From the NCBI GenBank assembly GCA_934045075.1, contig OW203724.1, forward strand, positions 11,767,473 to 11,831,472: DNA of 64,000 nt. Reading direction: 5' to 3'. A program made the translations under genes and the position numbers. The notes beneath the pieces were generated by a model. The model saw only the letters and a program-made list of their open reading frames with translations. It made no database searches and was not told the DNA's origin. The DNA comes from Yponomeuta sedellus (Eukaryota > Arthropoda > Insecta > Lepidoptera > Yponomeutidae). The first letter of the stretch is position 1. Every line of letters starts with the position of its first letter. This document shows, in pieces, positions 10,113 to 22,100 of this stretch.

Positions 10113-13100
10113 CTGAAAATGCGATATTACTAGGTGATATTAACAAACCTTACGTATACTATGACAACGGCTACAGCAGGGAATATACCTACTATCTAGG
10201 TCCAATTTTTCTTACAGTTATCCAGTCAGACTGATAGTTTCAATTCTGTGAAGTCAAAAGTCACCTCCGTCCCACTTGCACCATTGAATAGATTGATGGT
10301 ACAACTGGGACTGAACAATCCCATTTGTACCATTTTGTACCCTTGATGGCACAACTGGGATTGGCTGGCATTCCATTTTATCAGAATCAAATAATGTTGA
10401 TTAGTAGCGTAGTAGCATCGAGGAAAAAAGTATAACCTAATAGTAGAGTTAGTAGGTATTTGTATATTAATGTAGTTTTTTTGTAAGTCAAAATTATTTA
10501 CAATTATACCTATCATCATAAAAATAACACAATTGAAAATCGATATCGATAACAACCCTTGTAAGTCCCCACTGCTGGGGAACGGGTGGATGCGACCTCT
10601 TTGGGGCTAATGGTACTAGTGGGACAAGCCAATCCCAGTTGTACCATCAATAGTACAAATGGGACTGGTCAGTCCCAGTTGTACCATCAATGGTACTGTT
10701 GGTACAAGAGGGACGGAGGCATAAAGTCTACAAAATCAATGGGAAAACCACAGGCAGATATTTTTAGTACATATTACCGCCACAAATACGTACTGAAATC
10801 ACTTGTGCAAGTGAATTTAATCTGGCAACGCAGTAGTGAAAGTCAGTGGCTGGAAAATGATTTAATGCACTTTTCTAATTTATTTCAGTTGAAGGCATTT
10901 TTATGGTATGGTATGGTAGTCACACAAGTGCCTTCTGACTGTCACCACGCAGCAGTAATTGTTATGTTGTCAGAACTTTACTTGAAATACCGTTTTTAGT
11001 CTCTTCAACAGCTTCAAAACAGCTGTTTTTGGCGGAAATTGATTAAAGTCCTTGGTTGTTGGTTCTAGATTGTAGGTTCTAAAAATATTATATTCTTATA
11101 ATTTATATATTAATTATTATATTTATATTTATATTATTAATATTAATGCACTAACCCGTGCTAAGGACAATTTTAAAACCTGTACGTAGTACAGAGAGTA
11201 TTGTAAAGAGGTTCGAAATTACACTGATGCCGGTGAGTCGCCCATTAGCTCAGTTGGAAGAGCGCTGGCAGGGATAGCCAGAGGTCGCGGGTTCGAATTC
11301 CGGCATGGGTGGAATTTTTAGCTTCTAAATAGGTTTATAAAAAAGGTTCTAAAAATAGTTGTCACAGTTGTTGAGATTTCTCATGTTCACTTTACATACG
11401 TTTTTATCTATAATAATTAAAAATATAACAAGTTATGATTTTTATTCCATTAGTGGCGCTAGTAAGCACCACGAAGAGCCTTAATTGCAGTTCTATGAAA
11501 TTGATTGGACCTTGGGAAACCTTTCACTCTGAAGTTGCCCTTTCATCACGTCGCTGATGCCTAAGCACCGTACGGCTAAAACCGAACAATTTGTAAGCTC
11601 AACTTACAATTGACATAGTGCCATGGCCATACATCAACAATGCCTACGTTTTGGTGCTGGAATCGAAGCTATAGATACCAATAGTGACGAGCCACTTTAC
11701 CTGGTCAAACGCGACTGTGACCTCATCTTCGATAAGCTTGGCCTCTTCGGCGGACACAAGCTGGGCTTGCAAGCAGCCGATGGCCAAAGAGACAACGCGC
11801 TCCAGATCTTCCTTAGGCACGTCCACACCGCAGTCTAGAGCATATAATTAAGAATTTGGTGCAAAATAAAGCTAACTGCGCGCAACTTAAAACAAATTAC
11901 TAATAATCCACATTGACTAACTTGACCAATAATTTTGGTCAAATTAATACAGATTCTAGTTGATATTTTATAACAGCGAGAAACCTTTTTTTTGTATCTT
12001 TGTATCCCACTGCTAGCAGAGGTTACCAGAGCCTCCCCTTTTGCCTTCCACTCCTCCCTGTTCATGGCTATTTTATGCCAGTCCGGCAAAAAGGTCGTGA
12101 GGTCGTTCCGCCATCTCCGCGTGGGTCGGCCAGGTTTGCTATATCGGATGTGCGGAACCCAGTTAGTGACGAGTTTTGCCCACCTCTCTAAGCTTAGGCG
12201 GCCTGCCCAATTCCACTTCAGTTTAACGGTTGCAGCTCGAACATCGACAATTTTGGCTCTGGAGCGCAGCATGTATTACGAATTCTTTTTACGCTTATAA
12301 TACTGCGCTCCATTGCCCGCTGGCAAATCTTAGCGAGAAACCTACTTATCTTAGAAAAATGCATTAGGTAGCTAAAGTAATATTTTTAATAAAACCTAAA
12401 GGAAATGGTGATTTTTAGTCCTTTATAAATAATGCATGGTGATCTAAAAACACCTGTTTATTATACTTTGATTCACACGGAACATTTTACAAGTAAGTAC
12501 ATGAGAAATAACATGTACCTACCAACAAAAGCGAGCTTATCTCCTTAAGAAAACGGAGAAGCAGTAAAAAGCAAGACTACATAGGTGTTAAAAATAAACT
12601 ACATAAACCAGGAAAGTCCTTGATACTACTTTTAGCAAAAATAAAAATAAAATAAATATCTGTAAAAAATAATAATTATAAATTCCTAAACATATGCTCA
12701 AAATTATGCTAGAAGTGACGTGATGGTTGTTGTTTGTAGTATTTTAAATCCACCTCAATTAGGTACATGGTAACCATATACTAAAACAAATATGTCAAAA
12801 AATTCGTGGTTGTATAGATAACTTGTAGGTATGCACTTAATCAGGTGATGAATCACCTACGTGACTTTCATTGTGAGCTAAACAAACGCCAATCATGAAG
12901 GTCGTAGACTCTTGGCTTAACGCAATGCAATTAAATAAAAATTACGTTGCCTTCTCTAACTGTCACTTTAGTATCGTGTTATTTTTGTAATGTTTAAAAT
13001 ATGTTTGCTTGTCTCATTGTGACAGTAAGATACATATTTGTTCCTTTTTTCTTAGGATGCTGTGATCTTTGTTTCAAGGTAGGTACAGTAACATCTTCAT

Positions 13101-16100
13101 CTGTAGTAGAATTAACGAGACCGATCGTGAGTATGTAGAAGTGAGTATCCGTATTCAAATTCTATATTTGAAATAATTTTTAGCCACACTATTTGCAATC
13201 TGTAGGCTTAACCTACAAGTAGGTAATGTAGGCACATGACCTACTTTCTTTCACTTTCTGTGTTTTATTTCCTACTTTATCTTTCCCCTCTCTAACTAAG
13301 ATTATACGTACTACGTACCTACTTACAAATATTTTTCGCCACAATGTTTGTCGCTGCATCATTCAATTCAATTAAGTAGGTATTAGATGTCGTGGATTTC
13401 GCTTCACTAATCTTTCGCCCCAGTACACCATGCAGTCATTCGGACTCATGGATTTCGCTTCAATAATTCTCCGCCCCAGCTTACCACGCTAAAGTTTTCC
13501 GCTACAACGTTTGTCGCTACAGCGTCTTTCGAAACTACGTACCGGACCCCGCTAATTTCACTATATATTTAGCTCCGGGAGATGTAAGTTTCGTTGTGTT
13601 ATATGGATAATAGTGTGTTGTAGGACATGTACATGTTGAGCTTAGGTAATACGAAGATCCGGGCAGATTGTACCCATTTGGCTCAGCATAAACTTTATAC
13701 GTAAACACTGTACGATAAATCGTAGGGTTAGCTAAATGAAATACCTAAAAAACACCGTTCTTGACGTCTAATGAAAGGTAAGCGCCAAAATGACGTATTT
13801 TCATGAAATTACCTAATAAGAGTAACAAATTTTTGAACAAACAACTAACGCGAGGGACTGATGAAAGAAAGAAAAGAAAGAAAGACATTTATTATAACAG
13901 CAAGACACGTCACAGAAACAAAAAACCTGACAATTTAACACAATATGAGCACAACAGAAATAAACCATATATACGATAAACGAAACAAAAAAAAAAAACA
14001 TAGAATTAGCCTGCGGTATGTATGTCTAAATTGCCACAAAAGGCAGCTGACTCAGCGTTGTGGTGAGGGAGTGAGCCCTCAGCGCTGATTTCAGTCAGTG
14101 CCCGAGTTCTGTGACCCGAGGTAACCGATAACGGTAGGTAGGTACTACGGAGTGCGTGTCCTGGTGCATTTAAAGAATATAAGAATATATAAAAGTAAAA
14201 GTGTCGTCTTAAATACTTAGATATACAATACAATACTTAGATATATATGTTATTAATTTTAAATGAATATGCGTTAATGTAAAATATAATAAAACAAATG
14301 CAATGAGTAAATAATATAAGTGTAAGAATATGAAAAATATAGATAGAAAAATATACACGCCAAAGCAAACATCTATCCAACAATATCATGGGTAGGCTAT
14401 GTTTTAATTTTATGCGATTATATAGTCGGTCAAAGAGCGGTGGTAAAACCATCCACATTGTTGTCTACAATAGAGTCAAAATATTGTCGTTAGCCTACAC
14501 TAATGAATGGCTAATAACAATATTTTTTTTCAAAACATTATAAGGTTCTTTAAGATGTATGTGACACACTATTTACGTAAACATTTTTGTGCAATTTAAA
14601 AAACCTATTTAAATTTTATTTTATATTTTTGTGAAAATAAATATTCATTTCATTTCATTTCACATTCAGGAGGTCGTGGGTTCGAATCCCAGCATGTACC
14701 AATGACTTGGTTTTCATATCTTTCAAAAACTATAGTAGCAATGGTGAAGGAAAACCGCGAGGGCCGTAGTGTCCGAGGTGTTTACATACCTAACATTCTT
14801 TTTCGAGTTTTCCAATGGAATATCATGGTCGCCTAGGGTAAACAAATACCCCGAGCTACGCTTCTCGAATACAATTATCTCTTTCGAGTTTTGCCGTTCA
14901 AAGACACGACTTTTTTGTTTAGTCTAGTAGTGTCAATGGTGGTGTATGAAAAATGTAAGTCACAATGGCGAGCCAAAATCAGTACACAGTGATTTGCGCG
15001 AATATTCAATATTCGCGCAAATCACTGTGTACTGATTTTGGCTCGCCATTGTGACTTACATTACTATTTGTATCGATAATACAATTTGTATCGACCCCTA
15101 CGATTCTCGTCCGAGCATTGTTTATATATGACGAGACACGTATGTGATGCGTGTATAGATCTACGATTATTCACCTGTAGTGTAAACACTAAAGGCTCGG
15201 TTAGGCTCGGTTAGGCTCGGTTATGGTCGCCTAGTGTAAACTAATGCTCCGAGCTTCGCCTCTTGAATACAATTATCGCTACTTAAACTCTCCTAGGCCG
15301 CGAGCCTGTGTAAACAAACTATACAAGTTTATCTTACGAGTATCGCTATTCGACAACACGACTTTTTCGACTGTCCATCAACTCAAACCACTGCAGTTTT
15401 GGGGTATAAGCATCTTCTTTAGAAACTCCAGTACCGATGGATAATTTTTCTTTTTTATTTCCTGCAAATACCTACTGACTTCTCATATTTTATTTTAGCT
15501 ACTATTTCCTCAGGCCCAAAGTTGTCAATTGCCAGCTCTGCTGCATATAATTTAAGAGCCTCATCCCTAGCATCCCTATCTTTATAACGTGGATTTTGAG
15601 TGTTCCAGAGACACTCATAATTTCTATAAATTTCAACAAATTTGACACTGTCTTGCGGACCAAACTTAGCAGTAGTTTTTGATATATTTAAAAACACGTC
15701 TAATCTTTAAAATTGTAGATCACGAATGGCGACTCTCGCGTCAAAATCAGTCCGGAGTGATTTGTGCGAGTCTCGCATCGACACGTGCGATTCTCGCACG
15801 ATCTGTGTTTATACAAGTCGAGACTCGTATGCGTCTATAGATCTACTATAACTCGCATGTAGTGTAAACATATTAGGAGAGATGAGTCACGCCTGTAATA
15901 CCTACTCGCATTCGAGAATCGCTTGAATAATACGAGTTTCTGTCAAAATGTTAACAACCGCAAGCGAAAATCGTATGGCGAGTATTGCCTCGGGAGAATC
16001 ACTTACGATTATCCGTCACTCGCGTCCGTGAAACTTTTCTTGTGTTACGGAGCCTTAAGAGAAGTGAGTCTCGCATGTTTTCGAGAATCGCTTGAATAAT

Positions 16101-19100
16101 ACGTTTTTATACTATTTTTATTTTTAATGCACTATCCCGTGCTAACATTCATTCATTCACTCACTCACTCACTCACTCACTCACTCACTCACTCACTCAC
16201 TCACTCACTCACTCACTCACTCACTCACTCACTCACTCACTCACTCACTCACTCACTCACTCACTCACTCACTCACTCACTCACTCACTCACTCACTCAC
16301 TCACTCACTCACTCACTCACTCACTCACTCACTCACTCACTCACTCACTCACTCACTCACTCACTCACTCACTCACTCACTCACTCACTCACTCACTCAC
16401 TCACTCACTCACTCACTCACTCACTCACTCACTCACTCACTCACTCACTCACTCACTCACTCACTCACTCACTCACTCACTCACTCACTCACTCACTCAC
16501 TCACTCACTCACTCACTCACTCACTCACTCACTCACTCACTCACTCACTCACTCACTCACTCACTCACTCACTCACTCACTCACTCACTCACTCACTCAC
16601 TCACTCACTCACTCACTCACTCACTCACTCACTCACTCACTAAAAATCTAAAATAGCGCAGGGCGAGAATCGAATGGCGACTTTTGCCATAAAGAGAAAC
16701 TCTCCTTATGTAACTTCCGCTTTAACCGTTACGCAGCAGATTTGAACTCACTTGTAATATCCTCAACGACCCTGTCCATGTCGATTTTGTCGATAGAATC
16801 AGTCGTCAGTGGGCGTGTATCGTCAAGGAGCGCCGATACTAGAGATGCCATGGTCTCCTTTGTTTCTGTGGAAATGTTAAAAAAACCGACTAAGTACGGG
16901 TCGGAATAGCGCACTAAGGATTTAGCAAATTCTTTACGTTTAAATAAATTTTAGTTTTTTTGCTTTCTGGGCTTCAATAGGCCAGGAAGAACCAGAAGGC
17001 ACCACTGTCGTGCTGATAGTCAATAATTATAGAACCTTTTATAAATTCCTAGGTGTATTAAATTTTTAAACACGTGGTCGGATGAATGGAAAGACAATGG
17101 GTAACTTATTGTCATTCGTTAGACTGGTAAAACAAACCCAAGTGATCAATCAAATCAAGCGGACTGTCGTACAGACTGCAGATCGGGAAACACAGCACCC
17201 AATCACATGTTGTGTCACCATATTCCGGATTTTCGTTGCTAAATGCATAAGAAAAGAGACTCACGTAGTTCTTCAAGTGCTGCGGTGTGCAGCAGAGCCG
17301 CGATGGCCACGGCCAGCCGCTCCTGCAGCGGCTGCGCGGCGTCGGCCACATCGCGCAGCGCGGTCTCCAGCCCCTCCATCACCTGGTGGGTCTCTTGGTC
17401 GGCTAATTCCGACGCCTGCAACTGTTCTCAAAGCGTGGAGAGATTGACAATTTTATTCTCTAAAAACAGGATACCTCGAATTTGAAAGCACCAGGCAGAC
17501 ACCAGGGGCCTTTTTCATAGAACGTTGCAATGAACTTAAAAATTAATTGCAAAGTCGATTAATCAACTCTATCTGTGTCTATGTCAATTTCCGGAGTGTC
17601 TTTGAGGAATTATTATTTTATCTTAGTAGTACCTACCTACTGGAAATAGAACATTGATCACGCCGACCACCGGTAGAATAAAATCTAAAAAAATGTATTT
17701 TCAGAGTACCTCCCCTGCACGTAATGTAAGGTTGTTTTTTGCTCGTCTACACCATCCATAGTGTAGGGTAGGTATATTGTGAGCGAAGGAAAATCATTTT
17801 TTGTTTTAGGTATCCGTTTGTTAATTATTAAGATTTAATGCCAATTGTCAGATCAAGTCGTCCCTCCTCTCCTAAGTGGTGGATTGTAGAAAAAGTGAAA
17901 AAAAATCAGTGCAGCAGCATACTATCGCTGCTAAGTAGACTTTACAGGTTATCGAGCAATAGGTGGTCAACTTATAAAAGTTAAAAGCATGAACGTACCT
18001 GATTTGGGTTCGTCCACTCGGATCACAGAAACGGATCACAGTCGCAACGGTTCACATCAAACCAAGCAAAATATTAATCTCGGATCATATGATCTGAATG
18101 GACTACATTTTTGATTAGATTTTTCCATTCGGATCACACCATCAATCTTAGTAGGAATGTATCTTTCATAGTCTCCATATATTCCACTTAATAATATTAA
18201 TTAATAAATACAAATTCTAAATATTAAATCTATTTTATGATAATTCGTATTATTTTTTCTCAACTGTTTGTTCATTAGGTGATAAGGTAATAATCACGTA
18301 TAAAAACTTTGTTCGTGTTTCTTCATGCTGATTTTAAATTAATAATACAATAGTTATTTTAAGAAAAATGTTTGTATTTTATTTATTAAAAATATCGATT
18401 ACCTTCCTACTAAGATGGTGTGATCTGAATGGAAAAAATCTTATCAAAAATGTAGTCCATTTGGATCACATGGTCCGAGTGGCATATTTTGCTTGGTTTG
18501 ACGTGATCCGTTGCGACTGTGATCCGTTTCTGAGATCCGAGGGGACGAACCCCCTGATGGGTCCTGATTTCATGTTCGTGGTCTATTTCGCTAGCGCATG
18601 TATGTTAAGCTAAACTAGTTACAATTGTGTATTTAATTATTTTGTTTGTATATTCTGAGTATGAGCCAAGATGTGCTGAAGTCCATGAGGTGCTATGAAT
18701 TTCAGAAATCCTCGTGTTTTTGTTTAAATTACCAATAACATTTACGTACAGGCACATACATTGCTTCTGACCCCACACCAGGATACCCTGTGTCGTGGGA
18801 AAATGTAAAAATCCAAGACCTGCCGTTCTTTGCCCCTAGCCGAATAGGGCTTAAAACTTCGAAGAATGCAACTAACTAGGTATTAATTTAATTTCGAATA
18901 CATTGACTAATTCAATTATTTTCCTTGTGGTATACGAGTATAATTCACTCACGTGATCCTTAATAAGTTTAGCCACTAGAGCGGCTAGCGTATCGAAAGC
19001 TTTCGTCTTGTTTTTGTACGCGCTGGGATCTCCACCGTACTTTAGAAGCCATTTCTGTACTATACTATCAATAACTTCGTACCGCGACGCGTCACTGAAA

Positions 19101-22100
19101 CAAAATTCCAGACTAATGGCACCAAAGATTGACGGCGATCGAAAGGTTGACATTTATATATTTTGTCTAAGAAGCATGTTAGATTGATTCCTCCAAAGCA
19201 TTTTATTTCTGAAAAAATACTTTAAGGCATGTCGGTAAAGCAGTTTCAAAATTGAGATTTTAGTTTCTCCCTGGGGGCTACGCGAACTGCATGCTAAGAG
19301 CGGTCGGTATTCGAAGGTAGGAAAAATAATATTTTATGTTGTTATATTACTTGTGCGGATTTAACATGTGATAAACTATGAATGCATGGTAGCTTTCATA
19401 TTAAATAACATTTTAATAAAATATTATAACCATCACCAAACGCCGCTTATAAAAGAAAAAATGCATAAATACTGCGAAGAAGCTATGAATAACTCTCTAA
19501 AGAATATAAAAAAAACAAAAAGGAGCTCTAACAGAAGAAAATAATGAAAGGGCCGAGGAAAGAACCAAAAAAAGGAATTAAAAGAAGTAAAACAACAATC
19601 AAAAGATCTTAGCAAAAAATTAAAAATAAGAAAAAGCCAACTGAAAAGAAGCAAAGTGACACAAGTACGAATAATAATGAGGAGTGGAAGGATTCGGGTG
19701 ATAGCATTGAGATCATTAAAGAAGGCAGTATAAATGAAAATATACGACTCCGGATATTATGTAATAATAGAAAACTTTAAACCGAACCAGTGTATGAACG
19801 AAATGCATGTTATCAATGTCGCAATGTTCTATGTGACAAGGAGATGAGTCAAACTTGCATGGCTTGTAAAAATAAAACCTGTTTCACTTGTTGTAATTCG
19901 TTATCAACCCTTGTATGTCCCCACTGCTGGGGCACGGGTCTCTTCCTGCATCGCAGGAAGGTTAAGCCATACTCCACCACGGGGGCCAAGTCCGGATTGG
20001 TGGAGGATTGTAAGACAGTGGCGGGCCTTACTGTCAGAAGTTATCAAGCCGCCCATAAGGCCTCTGACATGGCTTAACGACTGCCATTATATGACAGCCG
20101 GCACCAACGGCTTAACGTGCCTTGCGAAGCACGGAAGCGCTCGGAAAAATGCCACCAGCGGTAGTCACGGGACGCTCACCCATCCTGTACCTGACCGCGC
20201 CTGTTGTTGCTTAACCAAGTGATTGATTCCAAGCACTCGGTTCGCCTAGGCCACAAGCGCTTCATTATAATAGTAATAGCTACAACTATTGTGACTACAT
20301 TTGTGAAAAATGTTTTTTAATACAGTTGCTCAAAAAGTGGCGTATTGCAGGGACGTTTAGCGTTCGGAATGTGGGCTATTACATACTCGTGCTTTTTTTT
20401 ACTTTTCCCGAACTCGTGCGTTCTCTTTCCCAACTGTCAAAATAATGTCTAATAAACAGAAAAACCAACCATGAAGTTTTTACTAAAAAAAATTATAGAA
20501 GTTTTTATGATTCATGCAAATACGTATATTTCTAAAAAGAAGCTACTAATTTGTTTCAATATCAGATTTAATGATTTGATTGAATGAGTTAGGTTAGGTT
20601 TCATTTCATTTCATCACATGAAGACTTGGCTGTATGGGCATAGTTCCCTTTGCCTACCAGAATGGGTGAAGAAAAAAAATCTCTGCTTAAATTCTTTTAC
20701 GGTTGGCGCCATTTTCCAAACAATTTTTTTTTATTGAATTGCTTATTTTTTTCGCAACTGTATTAAAAATAGCCGTTCAGTACACGTGCGAAACCGTCAT
20801 TGCAACTTGTTCCGACTGTCAACCCTCGCCTTCGGCTGCGCCTGCGCCTCGGCTCGGGTAGACATTTGTCGGAACTCTTTGCAATGACAGCCTTTCCGCA
20901 CTTGTAATGAAATATACTATTGTAATTAAGTTGCCATATATGTCAACTACTAGAGTTATTTGGGCGTCAATTATTGGATAATTCAACTTTTTATGACAAT
21001 CTAGAGAGCCAAGACAGTGGTTTTAAAAAAAAATGTTTTTCGTTAAATGAAAAGAGTTGTTTTAGTTTATGTTCATTTAATTAAACTGTCAGAAAGTTGT
21101 GAAATTGATACCATTTACTTTATTATATTACATAAATAACTATGTACAAAAGAAATTGATGTATATTATAGGTCTATGTCTAATTTTCCTTAATGAGTCA
21201 AGCTTTGGTTCCATTACCTTATTTAAGTGTACATTTATCGCTACTTATCCTATCATCATTCAAACAGTTTATATGAGTAGCTGCAAATCCTATGTAATTC
21301 CTATTTCCGTAGATATTAAGATTGAGACCCACCCACATAATAGTGAAAGTGATAAGGTTGTCTCGCACTAGTATAGATATGTTTTAATACGTACCTACTT
21401 GAGACTATTCGTGGCTTTGAACTCCTCACATTTCCCTACACTATATTCACAAAGTGATGATGGAATTAAATTAAAGGCACGTTATTATTATAATGATACT
21501 TACCCGGAAAGGATGGCGGGAATTTGTGCTGAAACGTCGGCGAGGAGAACATCAGCGTCATCCCTGGTGATCCTCATAGCATCCAAACAGTTGTACAGGA
21601 GATCCAATATATTGACATCATATACCAACGTTGTGGCAGAAGCTAGAGGCGTTCTAAAATGAGGAACATTTATGAAATTTATGTAAGTAGATTAGGCATC
21701 CATTGGGAAAACTATCTACGTACAGTGGAAAATATTTCTTGGCTCTATAATATCTCCTTTGCAACATCATAACTTCCAGTTCGGACTGATAAGATCCCTC
21801 ACGAGTCCATGTTTTTCGAGTTTCCTCTTGCGGCATCGGCTTTAGTTTCATTGCATTGATTTCTTTTTGTAGCATCTGTTAAAATGTACTTGCATTAGCT
21901 AGGAAGAGTGACATGACCGCTGAATTAAATGATGTTCACGACTGTGTACTTAGACAATGTTGTGACTTCAAACAATAGATAAGAACATTTTAACTGTGCG
22001 TTTATCTATAAAATCTAAAATTAAACAGCGGCCAGTTGAATGTTCAGTTGTAAAGAAATCAGTGCGGGAAGATGACGGTTTTCAATTCATTCACTCTGAG

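Larger units (their letters stand above)
14760..16735. mobile_element. MADF-domain transposon relic and associated repeats
   Basis: A repeat-rich block around the MADF frame at 15455-15697. A phrase with TGGTCGCCTAG and GAATACAATTATC occurs twice in direct orientation (about 14825 and 15220). AGGCTCGGTT is repeated three times (about 15193-15222), and CGAGAATCGCTTGAATAATACG recurs (about 15920 and 16081). Probably a PIF/Harbinger-like element. A SINE end and the (CACT)n array are inserted in it. Exact ends were not found. Confidence 0.5.

Noticed and set aside
10586..10999. 137-codon plus-strand frame
   Set aside because: Begins in the fold-back minisatellite and has no protein-like character after it.
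11239..11312. tRNA gene candidate with recognisable cloverleaf
   Set aside because: Anticodon loop lacks T33, T stem is mismatched, and the sequence recurs as the core of SINE S1 at several places.
16127..16651. 174-codon plus-strand open frame of (Ser-Leu-Thr-His) repeats
   Set aside because: Pure translation of the CACT microsatellite; all plus frames of it are open by composition.
20586..20600. Telomere-like TTAGG units
   Set aside because: Only two to three units; expected by chance in AT-rich DNA and not a telomeric array.
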